From positions 372,001-436,000 of the forward strand of contig CANKZR010000001.1 of the NCBI GenBank assembly GCA_947488625.1: 64,000 nt of DNA, written 5' to 3'. Source of the stretch: an uncultured Sphingomonadaceae bacterium. GTDB lineage: Bacteria > Pseudomonadota > Alphaproteobacteria > Sphingomonadales > Sphingomonadaceae. The notes under the pieces are model-generated. The model saw nothing but the letters and a program-made list of their open reading frames with translations. It had not been told where the DNA came from and made no database searches. The first letter of the stretch is position 1. Each line of letters begins with the position of its first letter. Below are positions 45,977 to 56,824 of this stretch, piece by piece. Made by a program: the position numbers and the translations under genes.

Positions 45977-47347
45977 TTATCGCTGTGCGATAGCCCCGAA
46001 CAGGTCGTGCGCGTCTGCGTCCTCGACTTCGACGTTCACGAAGTCACCGGCTTTCAGATTCTCGGGCACGTTGCGCAGATAGACGGCCCCATCGATTTCT
46101 GGGGCATCGGCCTGACTGCGGCCTGTTGCGCCGATATCGCCATCCTCGTCAGGTTCACCCACCTCATCGATGATGACGGGCAGGGTCGTGCCCACCTTGG
46201 CGGCGAGCTTGGCAGCGCTGATACGCTCGGTCACTTCCATCACACGGGCAAAGCGTTCTTCCTTCAGCGCTTCGGGCACGTGATCGGGCAGGGCATTGGC
46301 CTGCGCACCTTCCACCGGCTCGAAACGGAAAGCCCCCACGCGGTCCAGCTGGGCTTCTTCCAGCCAGTCGAGCAGATACTTGAAATCGTCCTCGGTCTCT
46401 CCGGGAAAGCCGACCACGAAGCTGGAACGGATGGCGATCTCCGGGCAGATTTCGCGCCATGACTTGAGGCGTTCGAGGACCTTGGCCTCGTTAGCGGGAC
46501 GCTTCATGGCCTTCAGCACGCTGCGGCTGGCGTGCTGGAATGGAATGTCGAGATAAGGCGTCAGCAGCCCTTCGGCCATCAGCGGGATGACTTGGTCGAC
46601 ATGCGGATAGGGGTAGACATAGTGCAGGCGAACCCACGGCACGTTGCCCTCGGTCGTGCGCATCTGGCCCAGTTCGCGGGCAAGATCGGTCATGTGGGCG
46701 CGCGGCTCGCGGCCATGCCAGGGGCGCGTTTCATGCCGGGTGTCTACGCCATAGGCCGAAGTGTCCTGGCTGATGACCAGCAGTTCCTTCGTGCCGGCGG
46801 CCAGCAGTTTCTCTGCCTCGCGCAGGACGGCATCGATCCGGCGGCTGGCCAGTTTCCCGCGCAAATCGGGAATGATGCAGAAGGCGCAGGAATGGTTGCA
46901 GCCCTCGGAAATCTTCAGATAGCTGTAGTGGCGCGGCGTCAGCTTGATGTCCGGCTGCGGCACAAGGTCGATATAGGGGCCTTGGCTGGGCGGCGCGGCT
47001 TCGTGCACGGCCTCCACCACGTCCTCGTACTGGTGGGCGCCGGTGATCGCCAGAACCTGCGGGAAGCGGTTGCGGATCAGTTCCGCCTCGTCACCCATGC
47101 AGCCGGTCACGATAACGCGTCCGTTCTCGTTGATCGCCTCGCCAATGGCTTCCAGGCTTTCCTCCTTCGCGGAATCGAGGAAGCCGCAGGTGTTCACCAG
47201 CACCACATCGGCGCCCTCGTAATCCGGGCTCATGGCATAACCATCGGCGCGCAGCCGGGTAAGGATGCGTTCGGAATCCACCAGCGCCTTGGGGCAGCCG
47301 AGGCTGACCATGCCGACCTTCTTCTGTTCAGGTATTTGCGATGCCAT
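45977..47347 (-). CDS. rimO: Ribosomal protein S12 methylthiotransferase RimO
   Basis: Adds a methylthio group to aspartate 89 of ribosomal protein S12. 456 residues: the N-terminal UPF0004 domain cysteines C18, C54 and C83 (auxiliary 4Fe-4S cluster), the radical-SAM CxxxCxxC at C150, C154, C157 ([10 protein letters not shown]), and a C-terminal TRAM domain (about 390-455). KALVDSERI and SLGCPK identify RimO, not MiaB. A small hairpin (ATCCGC/GCGGAT, 3-base loop) follows the stop at 45960-45974. The next gene downstream is the DUF892 gene, 242 bases away. Confidence 0.95.
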   Translation of the reverse strand: MASQIPEQKKVGMVSLGCPKALVDSERILTRLRADGYAMSPDYEGADVVLVNTCGFLDSAKEESLEAIGEAINENGRVIVTGCMGDEAELIRNRFPQVLAITGAHQYEDVVEAVHEAAPPSQGPYIDLVPQPDIKLTPRHYSYLKISEGCNHSCAFCIIPDLRGKLASRRIDAVLREAEKLLAAGTKELLVISQDTSAYGVDTRHETRPWHGREPRAHMTDLARELGQMRTTEGNVPWVRLHYVYPYPHVDQVIPLMAEGLLTPYLDIPFQHASRSVLKAMKRPANEAKVLERLKSWREICPEIAIRSSFVVGFPGETEDDFKYLLDWLEEAQLDRVGAFRFEPVEGAQANALPDHVPEALKEERFARVMEVTERISAAKLAAKVGTTLPVIIDEVGEPDEDGDIGATGRSQADAPEIDGAVYLRNVPENLKAGDFVNVEVEDADAHDLFGAIAQR

Positions 47348-47432
47348 GATGGCCGCGCCCCTACACCCGATTGAAGCTTTGGGCTAGAGTGCGTGACGGG
47401 CGCGCTATCGGGTTGCGTGATGGAGTGGGAAA

Positions 47433-47849
47433 ATGGGTGACGTTAACATGCTGGCCGTCGTTCTGGGCACGGTGGCTTTCTTCGTGATCGGGGCGATCTG
47501 GTACGGTCCGTTGTTCGGCAGGCAATGGCGGGAATTGACGGGTATTACGGAAGAGATGGTGCAAGCAGGGCCGCAGCCGGGACAAAAACCGGTCTGGCTT
47601 GTCATGCTGCTGGCATTCCTTCTGGAAATGGTGGTGGTGCTGATGCTGGGACATAACATCGCCCGCACCAATCCGGCTCCGCATGTTATCATGATGATGG
47701 CGGTAGGTTTCGGCGCGGTAATCATGACGCCCGCGCTGGGCATCAATTACCTGTTCCAGATGCGCCCGGGCAAACTGTTCGCCATCGATGCCGCGCATTT
47801 CATCGTCGGCATGGCAGCCGTCGGCGGGGTATTCATCGCGCTGGGATGA
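47433..47849 (+). CDS. DUF1761 family membrane protein
   Basis: 138 residues with four hydrophobic segments (about 6-24, 52-72, 80-104 and 115-135). The WYGPLFGRQW motif after the first helix and the AAHFIVGMAAVGGVF ending are the DUF1761 signature. Function unknown; small integral inner-membrane protein. It is divergent from rimO and converges with the K+ channel gene 16 bases away. The ATG at 47433 follows AGTGGGA. Confidence 0.85.
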   Translation: MGDVNMLAVVLGTVAFFVIGAIWYGPLFGRQWRELTGITEEMVQAGPQPGQKPVWLVMLLAFLLEMVVVLMLGHNIARTNPAPHVIMMMAVGFGAVIMTPALGINYLFQMRPGKLFAIDAAHFIVGMAAVGGVFIALG

Positions 47850-47865
47850 GGCGCAGGGGCGGGGT

Positions 47866-48951
47866 CTAGACCTTTGCCTGGATTTCCTCGCCCTCCAGTT
47901 CGTCGTCTTCCGTCGGTCGGATTTCGACGATGATGTCGCCTGCTTGCAGGCATTCGGCCTCGTGCTCCCAAAAGCCGCAGGCCACGCCATTGCGGTAGAT
48001 CCGCAGACCTTGCCCACCGGTTGCCAGTTCACGGAAGGACTTGCCGATCTCGTCGGGCATGACCTCGCGCTCCACCAGTTGTACGCGGCCCGTAACTGAC
48101 GCCAGATCGCCAAGGTAATCGGCGATATGCGCGCCGCGTGCACTGCCCGCCAGCAACAGGCCGGTAAAGCGTACGGGGTTGATAACATTGTCCGCGCCCG
48201 CCTGCCGGGCCAGCAGTTCATTGTCGGCGGCGCGCACAACCACGCTGATCGGCACCTTTGGCGCGAGGTGGCGCACGGTTAGCACGATAAGGATGGAGGA
48301 ATCGTCCCGTCCCGCCGAAACGAGCACGGTCTGCGCTTCCTTGATGCGGACGGCTTCGAGATTCTCGTCTCGGGTGGCGTCGGCCTCGATTACGTTGCAG
48401 CCCAGCAACTCCGCCGATTCGAGCCGTTCCTGGTCCTGGTCCATCACCACGATGCAGGCAGGATCGGTGCCGCGTTCGATGAGTTCGCCCACGGCTTCGG
48501 AACCGGAGATGCCGAAGCCCAGAACCACGACATGATTGGATAGCTGGTCCTGAATGCGGGCCATGCGGAATTTCTCCCAGCTGCGCTTGATAAGGAAATT
48601 GTAGGCCGTGCCCACGAAAATGAACAGCACGGCAAAACGAACCGGCGTCACGATCAGTGCTTCCACCAGCCGCGCCTGATCGCTGATGGGGGCTATGTCA
48701 CCGAAGCCTGTGGTGGTAATCGAGATCATGGTGAAATAGATCACGTCGAGGAAGCTGACATGACCGTCGAGATTGTCGACCAGCCCCTCCCGGTCCCACC
48801 AGTGGATCATCACCACCACGAAGATCAGGAAGACCGCCAGGCCCAGGCGAATGAACAGATCGCCCCAGACGGGGATATTCACCGCACGGCGCAGCGGAGC
48901 GTAGCGGCGTTTGCCGACCTTGCGCAGCTCCTTTGTGTGCGAGCGCGCCAA
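47866..48951 (-). CDS. Potassium channel protein with RCK (TrkA-N/C) domains
   Basis: 361 residues. An N-terminal two-helix pore unit (about 30-130) has the selectivity filter TTTGFGD at about 80-86, followed by a NAD(H)-binding RCK domain (about 138-260, VVVLGFGISGSEAVGELI) and a TrkA-C domain (about 275-345). Architecture of MthK/GsuK-type channels that gate K+ flow with cytosolic ligands. Substrate K+ inferred from the GFGD filter. It starts 17 bases from the surE stop and could be transcribed from the same operon (serS-surE-channel). Confidence 0.9.
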   Translation of the reverse strand: MARSHTKELRKVGKRRYAPLRRAVNIPVWGDLFIRLGLAVFLIFVVVMIHWWDREGLVDNLDGHVSFLDVIYFTMISITTTGFGDIAPISDQARLVEALIVTPVRFAVLFIFVGTAYNFLIKRSWEKFRMARIQDQLSNHVVVLGFGISGSEAVGELIERGTDPACIVVMDQDQERLESAELLGCNVIEADATRDENLEAVRIKEAQTVLVSAGRDDSSILIVLTVRHLAPKVPISVVVRAADNELLARQAGADNVINPVRFTGLLLAGSARGAHIADYLGDLASVTGRVQLVEREVMPDEIGKSFRELATGGQGLRIYRNGVACGFWEHEAECLQAGDIIVEIRPTEDDELEGEEIQAKV

Positions 48952-48968
48952 GGGTCAGGTCGTCCCGT

Positions 48969-49724
48969 TCACGCGGCGAACCTGTTGGCCAGCGCGTCGA
49001 TCGCCGAATGGTGCGTCAGGTCAAGCTGAAGGGGTGTTACGGCGATGTAACCGTCGTCCACCGCTTCAAGATCGGTACCGTGATCCAGCGTATGCTCGGC
49101 AGGTTGCAGGCCGAACCAGTAATAATTGCGCCCGCGCGGATCGGTGCCCTCGACCAGCGAGCCACGCGAATAATCGTGAAAACCCTGCCGTACGACGCGA
49201 ATGCCCTTCACGTCGGCTGCGGGCAGAGCGGGGAAGTTCACGTTCACCAGCGTTCGCTTGGCCATCTGCACGTTGATCAGCGGGGCCAGCACCTTTGCGC
49301 CCCATTGCTCCGCAGCTTCGAAAGTCTGGACGGTCTTGCTGTACGCCTGGCTGAGACCGATGGCAGGAATGCCCGCCAGCGCGGCTTCCATCGCGGCGGA
49401 GATCGTACCGGAATAGGTGATGTCATCGCCCAGATTCTGGCCCGCGTTCACGCCGGACAGGACAAGGTCAGGCATCCGGTCATCGAACAGCTTGCGCAGC
49501 GCAAGGTTGACCGAATCGGTAGGCGTTCCGGTCACGCTGAACCTGTTGTTCCCGTGCTTGCGCAGGCGCACCGGGTGATGCAGCGTCAGCGAATGGCCGG
49601 CACCCGATTGCTCCTCGGCAGGCGCACAGACCCATACATCGTCGGACATGGTCCGGGCGATGGCCTCCAGCACCTTTAGGCCGGGGGCATTGATACCGTC
49701 GTCATTGGTAAGAAGGATGCGCAT
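48969..49724 (-). CDS. surE: 5'/3'-nucleotidase SurE
   Basis: 251 residues; dephosphorylates nucleoside monophosphates and polyphosphate and is linked to stationary-phase survival. Metal-binding motif LLTNDDGINAPG at 4-15 with D8/D9, and VLSGVNAGQNLGDDITYSGTISAAMEA (about 93-119) with the catalytic region. The start at 49724 lies 2 bases after the serS stop, so the two are translationally coupled. No pcm gene is nearby. Confidence 0.95.
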   Translation of the reverse strand: MRILLTNDDGINAPGLKVLEAIARTMSDDVWVCAPAEEQSGAGHSLTLHHPVRLRKHGNNRFSVTGTPTDSVNLALRKLFDDRMPDLVLSGVNAGQNLGDDITYSGTISAAMEAALAGIPAIGLSQAYSKTVQTFEAAEQWGAKVLAPLINVQMAKRTLVNVNFPALPAADVKGIRVVRQGFHDYSRGSLVEGTDPRGRNYYWFGLQPAEHTLDHGTDLEAVDDGYIAVTPLQLDLTHHSAIDALANRFAA

Positions 49725-49726
49725 AT

Positions 49727-51007
49727 TCAGTCTGCTACCAGCTTTTCGGTACCGCCCATATAGGACTTGAGTACATCTGGTACCGCGACGGAGCCATCTT
49801 CCTGCTGATAGTTCTCCAGCACGGCCACCAGCGTGCGGCCCACGGCCAGGCCGGAACCGTTCAGCGTGTGGGCGAATTCGGTTTTCTTCGCGCCAGCTTC
49901 CGGCCTGTAACGGGCGTTCATGCGTCGTGCCTGAAAATCCCCGCACCAGCTGATGGAACTGATCTCGCGGTAGGCATCTTGCCCCGGCAACCAGACTTCC
50001 AGATCGAAGGTCTTGCGCGCGCCAAAACCCATGTCGCCCGTGCACAGCAGCATCTTGCGGTAAGGCAGGTCGAGAGCTTGCAGGACGCGCTCGGCGCTCT
50101 CCACCATATGCTCGTGTTCGGCATCAGCATCCTCGGCACGGCAGATGGATACCAGTTCCACCTTGTCGAACTGGTGCTGGCGTATGAGGCCGCGGGTATC
50201 CTTGCCTGCGGCGCCCGCCTCACTGCGGAAGCAGGGAGTGAGAGCGGTGAGACGAATGGGATCGGAAAGATCGTCGATAATCTGCTCGCGCACCGAATTG
50301 GTGAGCGAAACCTCGGCAGTCGGTATCAACCAGCGCCCGTCTGTGGTCTGGAACAGATCCTCGGCAAACTTGGGTAACTGGCCCGTCCCGAACACGGCTT
50401 CGTCGCGCACCAGCAACGGGGGCGCGCATTCGGTATAGCCGTTGCGGCCCGTCTGCTGATCCAGCATGAATTGCGAGATAGCGCGGTTCAACCGGGCCAT
50501 CTGGCCACGCAGGAACGTAAAGCGCGCTCCCGACATCTTCGTGGCGGTTTCAAAATCCATACCGAGGGCAGGGCCGATGTCCGCATGTTCGCGCGGCGTA
50601 AATTCGAACGCCATGGGCGTGGACCAGCGACTGACTTCGACGTTGCCGTCCTCGTCCTCCCCAACCGGCACCCCCTTGGCGGGAATGTTGGGTATCGCGG
50701 CCAGTGCATCGGCCAGGGCGCGCCCCAGGGCGCGCTCCTCGTTCTCAACTTGCGGCATTGCCTGCTTGATCTCGGCGACTTCGGCTTTCAGCGCCTCTGC
50801 CTTGTCCGTGTCGCCCTGTCCCATGGCCTGACCGATGGCCTTGGAGGCTTCATTGCGGCGACCCTGCATCTCTTGCAGCCGCGTGGTCAGTTCCCGCCGT
50901 TCTTCGTCCAGCTTCAGCAGTTGGGACGAAACAGGCGCAACTCCTCGCGTCGCCAGCGCCTCGTCGAAAGCCTTCGGATTCTCTCGTATCTGTCGCAAAT
51001 CGTGCAT
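49727..51007 (-). CDS. serS: Seryl-tRNA synthetase SerS
   Basis: 426-residue class II synthetase charging tRNA-Ser. The N-terminal tRNA-binding coiled coil covers about 30-105, and the catalytic core has motif 2 [17 protein letters not shown] and motif 3 [16 protein letters not shown]. The ATG at 51007 ([18 protein letters not shown]) gives the universal SerS N-terminus. Cotranscribed with surE. Confidence 0.97.
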   Translation of the reverse strand: MHDLRQIRENPKAFDEALATRGVAPVSSQLLKLDEERRELTTRLQEMQGRRNEASKAIGQAMGQGDTDKAEALKAEVAEIKQAMPQVENEERALGRALADALAAIPNIPAKGVPVGEDEDGNVEVSRWSTPMAFEFTPREHADIGPALGMDFETATKMSGARFTFLRGQMARLNRAISQFMLDQQTGRNGYTECAPPLLVRDEAVFGTGQLPKFAEDLFQTTDGRWLIPTAEVSLTNSVREQIIDDLSDPIRLTALTPCFRSEAGAAGKDTRGLIRQHQFDKVELVSICRAEDADAEHEHMVESAERVLQALDLPYRKMLLCTGDMGFGARKTFDLEVWLPGQDAYREISSISWCGDFQARRMNARYRPEAGAKKTEFAHTLNGSGLAVGRTLVAVLENYQQEDGSVAVPDVLKSYMGGTEKLVAD

Positions 51008-51134
51008 GCCCGGGGCTATGCCTCGCCAGCTTGCCGCTTGTCCAGCATGGATGCACATGCCTGCACGGACAGGGAACCTTTGGCGACCTGCGGCACTGAA
51101 TTAGTCACCCGATACGTACAGACAGGGGCCGTAA

Positions 51135-52415
51135 TTGCTGGACAAAAGTATTGAAAAGCCCCCGCGGCGAACCCGCTTCGTCGACGCGGTGCAAGTGGCC
51201 ACCAGTCTGGCCACGAATAGTGGGCTGCTGAAGCCAGCCGTCCTCGAACAACAGCAGATCATGGACACGGTTGCCGAGCGCGTCGGGTCCGACGACTTCG
51301 GTGACCCATGGTTCGAGCGGCCCTTATCGGTCCTTCTTGAATCGTTGAAGAACGAGGCGCAACTGCACGAAGCGGGCGCCTGGTTTGCCGTGAAGCAATG
51401 CGAAAAGGTTCTGACGGATCGGTTGTGGGCGCAGCAGTGGTTTGCGCAGCATCCGGAAATACTGGCGCGTCCCCTGCTCAACCCGGTCTTCATCGTCGGT
51501 CCCATGCGCTCGGGCACGACGCGATTGCATCGTCTGCTGTCGGCCGATCGCCGCTTCGTCCACATGCGCAGCTTCGAGACGATCAGCCCGGTGCCGCGTC
51601 CCGGCTTTACCCATGAAGGAACCGACAGTCGCATCGCCTTCGCCAAGAGAGCACGCAAGGTTGCGAAGCTTGCCAATCCGCATACGCTGGCCATTCATCC
51701 CACGGGACCGATGCAGCCGGAGGAAGAGCTGGGCCTGTTGGTCAATTCATTCTGGGGCATGAAGCACGAGGCGCAGTGGTACGTGCCCGGTTACGGTCGC
51801 TGGTGCGAGGAACAGGACGCCACCCCCGCCTACGAACAGATGGCGCGCCTGCTGAAGCTGATAGGATGGTCGCAGCAGGCAAGTTCACTCAAACCATGGG
51901 TGCTCAAGACCCCGCAACACATGCTGGACCTGGATGCCTTGCTGGCGGTTTTCCCCGACGCGCGCTTCATCTTTACACACCGTGATCCTTTGCGCGTGGT
52001 AGCAAGCTCTGCTTCGCTGGCGTGGAACCAGACCTGTATCTATTCCGATGATGCGCAACCGGATATCGTCGGCGAGGAATGGCTGCGAAAGACCCAGGTG
52101 CAGATCGGCAGGATGCAACAGGGTCGCAAGGCCATTACGCCCGATCGCGTGATCGACGTGCATTACGAGGATGTCGACGCGGACTGGCGCGGCGCAATGT
52201 CGAGGATCTATGACTTTCTGGATCTCGATATCGAACATGCCTGGCCCGCGATGGAAGCATATTGCCAAGAAGCCGCTGCCCTGAAGGGCCAGCCTCATCG
52301 CTATAGTCTGGCCGAGTTCGGACTTGCCGAACACGACGTGATGGATCGCCTGGGGGCTTACGTTCAGGATTTTGCGGTGCCGCAGGAAGGCAAGGCTGCA
52401 AACGCGCGTAGATGA
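51135..52415 (+). CDS. PAPS-dependent sulfotransferase family protein
   Basis: 426 residues without TPRs. The phosphosulfate loop is VGPMRSGTTRLHRLL at about 121-135 and the 3'-phosphate segment is FIFTHRDPLRVVASS. The TTG start at 51135 has CAGGGG about 8 bases ahead; no better ATG fits. Target unknown. Related in fold, but not in architecture, to the TPR-sulfotransferase at 18557. It is divergent from serS, with 127 bases between starts. Confidence 0.85.
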   Translation: MLDKSIEKPPRRTRFVDAVQVATSLATNSGLLKPAVLEQQQIMDTVAERVGSDDFGDPWFERPLSVLLESLKNEAQLHEAGAWFAVKQCEKVLTDRLWAQQWFAQHPEILARPLLNPVFIVGPMRSGTTRLHRLLSADRRFVHMRSFETISPVPRPGFTHEGTDSRIAFAKRARKVAKLANPHTLAIHPTGPMQPEEELGLLVNSFWGMKHEAQWYVPGYGRWCEEQDATPAYEQMARLLKLIGWSQQASSLKPWVLKTPQHMLDLDALLAVFPDARFIFTHRDPLRVVASSASLAWNQTCIYSDDAQPDIVGEEWLRKTQVQIGRMQQGRKAITPDRVIDVHYEDVDADWRGAMSRIYDFLDLDIEHAWPAMEAYCQEAAALKGQPHRYSLAEFGLAEHDVMDRLGAYVQDFAVPQEGKAANARR

Positions 52416-52472
52416 CGGCTGGCAATCAGTAGCGCTGGAAGCGGAATTCGATTTTCGAGACTAATTTCGGTA

Positions 52473-53546
52473 TCAGGATTGGGGGAAACGATCGCGCGTT
52501 CGGTTGGCAATGGCCACCAGCGACAGCATCACCGGCACTTCCACCAGAACGCCGACCACGGTTGCCAGCGCAGCGCCGCTGGTTAGACCAAACAAGCCGA
52601 TGGCTACGGCAACCGCCAGTTCGAAGAAGTTGGAAGTTCCGATCAGCGCGCATGGTGCCGCAATGTTGTGCGGCACTTTCCACGCCTTGGCAGCGGCATA
52701 GGCAACTGCGAAAATCCCGTAGGACTGAATGATAATCGGTATCGCGATCAGAACGATCAACAGTGGCTCGGCAATGATGGTTTCGGCTTGGAAGGCGAAC
52801 AGCAACACCACGGTCGCCAGCAGACCAATGATCGACCACGGCTTGAGCCGGCCGGTAAAAGCGTCGACCGCCGCTTCGTCACCCTTGTTCGAACGAATGA
52901 CCTGTTGTCTGGCAAACGCTCCTGCCGCCAACGGGATCACGACATACAGCACGACGGACAGCAGCAGCGTCTCCCACGGAACCACAATGTCGGTTACGCC
53001 CAGCAGCAAGGCGACGATCGGCGCAAAGGCGACTATCATCACGAGGTCGTTCACCGAGACCTGCACCAGGGTATAGGCCGGGTCGCCTCGCGTCAGCTGT
53101 GACCACACGAACACCATGGCCGTGCACGGTGCAGCGCCGAGAATGATGAGGCCCGCGATGTACTGGTCGGCATCGCTTCCCGAGATCAATCCTGCGTAAA
53201 GGTAGTCGAAGAACAGCACTGCGAGAGCGGCCATGGTGAAAGGCTTGACCAGCCAGTTCACGACCAGGGTAATGACCAGACCCTTGGGCTTGCGGCCGAT
53301 ATCCTTCACGCTGGCGAAATTGACGCCGACCATCATCGGAAAGATCATCGCCCAGATCAGCACGGCGACCACGAGGTTCACGGACGCATATTCCAGCTCC
53401 GCCAAGGCACCCACCGCATCTGGAGCGGCCAAGCCCAGTCCAAGGCCCATCAATATGGCAAGCAGCACCCACAGCGAAAGGTATCGCTCGAAAGTGCCGA
53501 GTGGGGAGGCCGCAGGGGCGGGGTTTGCGATTGTCTGTGTCATCAT
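52473..53546 (-). CDS. acr3: Arsenite efflux permease ACR3
   Basis: 357 residues with ten helices; exports arsenite using proton motive force. Conserved features are [16 protein letters not shown] with the key cysteine of helix 4 and [18 protein letters not shown] near helix 9. It lies 18 bases downstream of arsC in the arsR-arsC-acr3 operon. Confidence 0.95.
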   Translation of the reverse strand: MMTQTIANPAPAASPLGTFERYLSLWVLLAILMGLGLGLAAPDAVGALAELEYASVNLVVAVLIWAMIFPMMVGVNFASVKDIGRKPKGLVITLVVNWLVKPFTMAALAVLFFDYLYAGLISGSDADQYIAGLIILGAAPCTAMVFVWSQLTRGDPAYTLVQVSVNDLVMIVAFAPIVALLLGVTDIVVPWETLLLSVVLYVVIPLAAGAFARQQVIRSNKGDEAAVDAFTGRLKPWSIIGLLATVVLLFAFQAETIIAEPLLIVLIAIPIIIQSYGIFAVAYAAAKAWKVPHNIAAPCALIGTSNFFELAVAVAIGLFGLTSGAALATVVGVLVEVPVMLSLVAIANRTRDRFPQS

Positions 53547-53564
53547 GCCAGTCCTGTCGGTCGA

Positions 53565-53993
53565 TCAGCGAAGGCGCGCACCTTCGGCGTCGATCACCTG
53601 TTCGCCGTCTTCCTTGGTAAAAGCCTCCCGCTGTTCGGCGGGAATCAGGTCGAGCACTTCTTCCGACGGGCGGCAAAGTCTTACACCCAGCGGCGAAACC
53701 ACCAGCGGACGATTAATGAGGATAGGGTGGTCCATCATCGCGTCGATCAACTGCGCATCGGACAGGCTTGGATCGTCGAGCCCCAGGTCTGCAAACGGCG
53801 TACCCTTTTCGCGCAGCAGCTTCCGCGGCGTAAGGTTCGCGCGCGCGATCAGGCTCTCCAGCATTGCGCGGGCCGGGGGCGATTTCAGATATTCGATAAC
53901 ATGCGGCTCGATCCCCGCGTTGCGGATCATCGCCAGCGCGTTGCGAGAGGTTCCGCATTCCGGGTTGTGATAGATGATGATGTCGGCGCTCAT
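53565..53993 (-). CDS. arsC: Arsenate reductase ArsC (glutaredoxin-dependent)
   Basis: 142 residues. Catalytic C13 in HNPECGTSR, the ILINRPLVV arginine motif and the GVRLCRPSEEVLDLI end. It reduces arsenate to arsenite, which ACR3 exports. It has about 25 more C-terminal residues than the ArsC-like protein at 8035, as in true plasmid-type ArsC. Second gene of the operon, 50 bases after the arsR stop. Confidence 0.95.
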   Translation of the reverse strand: MSADIIIYHNPECGTSRNALAMIRNAGIEPHVIEYLKSPPARAMLESLIARANLTPRKLLREKGTPFADLGLDDPSLSDAQLIDAMMDHPILINRPLVVSPLGVRLCRPSEEVLDLIPAEQREAFTKEDGEQVIDAEGARLR

Positions 53994-54043
53994 TTATTGA
54001 CCCTGTCAGTCGTGGCTTTTTTGATGTGCACGGTGGTTACTGC

Positions 54044-54385
54044 TCACGGCTTGCAGGCGGAAATCTCTGCAAAGTCGGCGCACAGGAGCGGATCGCCCTG
54101 GCAGCAGTCTTCCATCAGAAAGGCGAGGAGGTGCCGCATTCCGGCGTAATCCGCGCGGTATCGGATCACCCGGCTTTCGCGCTGCGAAGCGACGAGCCCG
54201 GCGCGCTCGAGATTGCCGAGATGATGCGACATCGTGGATGCGGGAACGCCGCAAGCTTGCGCAATCTCGCCCGCCATCCGGCCTTCCGGCCCTGCCTGTA
54301 CCAGCATGCGAAAGACCGACAATCGCGTTTCGTGGCCGAGAGCCTGCAGGGCGTCGACGGCCCAGACCTGATTGCCTTGCGTCAT
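54044..54385 (-). CDS. arsR: ArsR-family arsenic-responsive repressor
   Basis: 113 residues. Winged helix with the recognition helix in ACGVPASTMSHHLGNLERAG. The classic ELCVCDL metal site is absent; instead cysteines C94, C95 and C102 (CCQGDPLLC) lie near the C-terminus, close to the Cys95-Cys96-Cys102 As(III) site of Acidithiobacillus ferrooxidans ArsR. Further Met codons at 54400 and 54415 could be the start instead. It represses its own operon, with a palindrome upstream at 54444. Confidence 0.9.
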   Translation of the reverse strand: MTQGNQVWAVDALQALGHETRLSVFRMLVQAGPEGRMAGEIAQACGVPASTMSHHLGNLERAGLVASQRESRVIRYRADYAGMRHLLAFLMEDCCQGDPLLCADFAEISACKP

Positions 54386-54443
54386 GTGGGTTCCCGTGAG
54401 CATTGGACCCAGCATAGAAGCCCCGCTCGCTAGATCAATCGAT

Positions 54444-54463
54444 ATTTCGAGAATAATCGAAAT
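54444..54463 (-). promoter_or_regulatory. Probable ArsR operator
   Basis: Perfect inverted repeat ATTTCGA (54444-54450) and TCGAAAT (54457-54463) with a 6-base spacer, about 60-80 bases upstream of the arsR start. An AT-rich palindrome in this position is typical of ArsR operators. Confidence 0.65.
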
Positions 54464-54609
54464 GATGAGTTCTCTGCTTCTGCGGTGCGAGGACGCAGGT
54501 GTTTGACACGATCACGCGCCGAGTCTCGCATCCAGCTGTTTCTTGATGACCTTGCCGGAGAACAAACCGATGTTCTCAAAGGACCATCTCTTCCAAGTCA
54601 TTGAAAAGA

Positions 54610-54684
54610 TGGTGGGCGCGGCAAGGATTGAACTTGCGACCCCACCCGTGTGAAGGGTGTGCTCTACCACTGAGCTACGCGCCC
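54610..54684 (-). tRNA. tRNA-Val (CAC)
   Basis: 75 bases on the minus strand with all arms: acceptor GGGCGCG/CGCGCCC, D arm, anticodon stem CACCC/GGGTG with loop TTCACAC (anticodon CAC), T arm GTTCAATC, and a genome-encoded CCA (54610-54612). It reads GUG codons. It stands alone between the ars operon and sppA. Confidence 0.95.
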
Positions 54685-54777
54685 GCCGATTCACGGCAGG
54701 GGCGGGCGTTTGCCATTATCGCGAGCGCAAGACAAGGGGTTGGTTGACCCCATGCTCCAGGTCGCGGCAAGCCCAGT

Positions 54778-56682
54778 TCAATCCAAGCCGAGACGCCCGA
54801 ATAGCTCCAGCCAGGAATGCGGGACAGCCCGCCCGGCCGGGCTACGCTGCGTGCCGGGTACAATGGTGCATTCAAGGCAACGCGCCTGCACGCCTTCCGC
54901 CGCCATGAAGCTGTCGATCCCGTCAATCACACCCCCAAGGCGCGCGACTTCCCGCCGGGCGAAAATCGACGCGATATCGTGTCCTCCATCGCCGCGCGCA
55001 TCACCGTCGCCCATCACCAGCCTAGCCAGCAAGGTGTCGTAAGTTGGGCTGTCGTCACCCAGGTAACGCACTTCGTAGGAATCCGCCTCAAGGTCTGCGC
55101 GGTCAGCGGCCCATGCGATCGCCGCATCGAGATCGCCGAACTGGTCGACCAGGCCCAGTTGCCTGGCCGCGCCGCCATCCCACACGCGGCCCTGTCCCAG
55201 TTCGTCCGCCCGCGCCGGAGTTATATTGCGTGACTGGGCCACCAGCGCCAGGAACTGCGCGTAGAAGTTCTCTGTCGTTGCTTGCAGCACTGCGTCCGCT
55301 TCGGGTGTGAAGCCCGCCAGAATATCGGGCTGGCCGGAAAGGCCGGTCGTGCGAACGCCATCGGTGGTCACGCCGTATTCGGCAAGGAGCTCTTCGAAAC
55401 TGGGGACCACCAGGAAGACGCCGATGGAACCGGTCAAGGTTTCCGGCTCGGCAAAAATGCGTTCGGCGGGGGTCGCGATCCAGTAGCCGCCGCTGGCCGC
55501 GTAGTTGCCCATGGAAACCGCGATCGGTGTTCCGGCATCGCGGTGACGCATGATGGCGCGGCGGATCGTTTCGGACCCGGTGACGGTGCCGCCGGGAGAA
55601 TTGACGCGAACGACCAACGCATCCAGATCATCGTCAAGTGCATTATCCAGCAGGCGGGCGATACGCGTGGCGCCGGCGGACCCCGGCCCGGCCTCACCGT
55701 CGCTGATTTCGCCATCGACCGTAATCACTGCGACACGGCCCTCATCCCCGAACGCCGCGTTTCTTTCGATCTCGGCCAGCCACGGGTCATAGCGGGTAGA
55801 GGCGAAGGAGCCCGGCTCGTCCGACCACTCGTCCTCGCCGACGGAGGTGGCGATGCGTTCACCCCATTCCACGCGGGTGCCGATGCGGTCGGCCAGGCCG
55901 GCGGCGAGCGAGGCTTGCGCCAGATCGTTGTTCGATGCGGCAAGCCAGCCTTCCACGTCCTGCGTTACGAGGTCGATCTCGGCCTGCGGTCGCGCTGCGC
56001 CGACACTGGCGCGCCATTCCTGCCACAGCGTGGCGAGCAATTGCGAGAGGTTCTCCCGTGCTTCGGGAGACATACCCGATTGCGTATAAGGTTCGACTGC
56101 ACTCTTGTAAGTGCCCACGCGATAAACGTTGGCGGTAATGTCGAAGCGGTCCAGCGCCTGTGCAAAATAAGGGCTTTCGCCGCCCGGACCCATAATGGCG
56201 ACACCGCCCATGGGATCGACCCAGATTTCGTCCGAGCGGGCGGCCAGCAGCATGGCATCGTCGCTGTAGGCATAGGCGTAGGTATAGATCGGTTTGTCGG
56301 TCGACTTGAAGCGATCAAGAGCCCCGGCGATCTCCGACATGTGGACGGCGCCCCCGCCCAGGAAGCCGGTAAGATCGAGCGCCAGCGCCTCGACCCGCTC
56401 GTCGGCCGCCGCCCCGTCGATGGCGCGCACCAGGTCTCTCGCGGCATACTCGCGCACGGGGATGGTCTGCGACAGCAGGGCCTGCAGCGGATCGATAGGG
56501 GAAACCTCTTCCACGACGCTGCCATTGATATCCAGCAGCAGCGCGCCGTCGCGCACCATGCCGGGATTGGGCCGTGCGCTGAGAATGGCGAACAGGGCCA
56601 TGAAGAACAACAGCAGGAATATCAGCGCCAGCGCATCCTTGACCCCGACCAGAAGCCGCCAGACCTTGCCTGCAAATGCCAT
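54778..56682 (-). CDS. sppA: Signal peptide peptidase SppA (67K type)
   Basis: 634-residue membrane-bound serine protease that degrades cleaved signal peptides. One N-terminal transmembrane helix (about 16-35) and two tandem S49 domains. The catalytic dyad is Lys K193 in TYKSAVEP of the first domain and Ser S397 in YAASGGYW of the second. The ATG at 56682 follows AAGGGAC. The N-terminal frame is open further upstream but overlaps the pyrB promoter region. It is divergent from pyrB, 142 bases apart. Confidence 0.93.
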   Translation of the reverse strand: MAFAGKVWRLLVGVKDALALIFLLLFFMALFAILSARPNPGMVRDGALLLDINGSVVEEVSPIDPLQALLSQTIPVREYAARDLVRAIDGAAADERVEALALDLTGFLGGGAVHMSEIAGALDRFKSTDKPIYTYAYAYSDDAMLLAARSDEIWVDPMGGVAIMGPGGESPYFAQALDRFDITANVYRVGTYKSAVEPYTQSGMSPEARENLSQLLATLWQEWRASVGAARPQAEIDLVTQDVEGWLAASNNDLAQASLAAGLADRIGTRVEWGERIATSVGEDEWSDEPGSFASTRYDPWLAEIERNAAFGDEGRVAVITVDGEISDGEAGPGSAGATRIARLLDNALDDDLDALVVRVNSPGGTVTGSETIRRAIMRHRDAGTPIAVSMGNYAASGGYWIATPAERIFAEPETLTGSIGVFLVVPSFEELLAEYGVTTDGVRTTGLSGQPDILAGFTPEADAVLQATTENFYAQFLALVAQSRNITPARADELGQGRVWDGGAARQLGLVDQFGDLDAAIAWAADRADLEADSYEVRYLGDDSPTYDTLLARLVMGDGDARGDGGHDIASIFARREVARLGGVIDGIDSFMAAEGVQARCLECTIVPGTQRSPAGRAVPHSWLELFGRLGLD

Positions 56683-56824
56683 TGAGATGCGTCCCTTGTT
56701 CCCGTCTTTCACCCCATTTAGGATGCGATTGCAGCAAGAGCCAGAGATAAGAGGTCGAGCGGTCATTCCATCTCTACCAAGGGCATTGCCAGCCCCCACG
56801 CGCTTCCCTAATGGCGTTGCTTTA

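Noticed and set aside
51073-51077. GGAAC ahead of the sulfotransferase as an EcfG promoter
   Set aside because: No CGTT at 16-17 bases downstream.
54610-54684. tRNA-Val as an insertion site for a genomic island carrying the ars genes
   Set aside because: No integrase, no direct repeat of the tRNA end and no change in base composition were seen around it.
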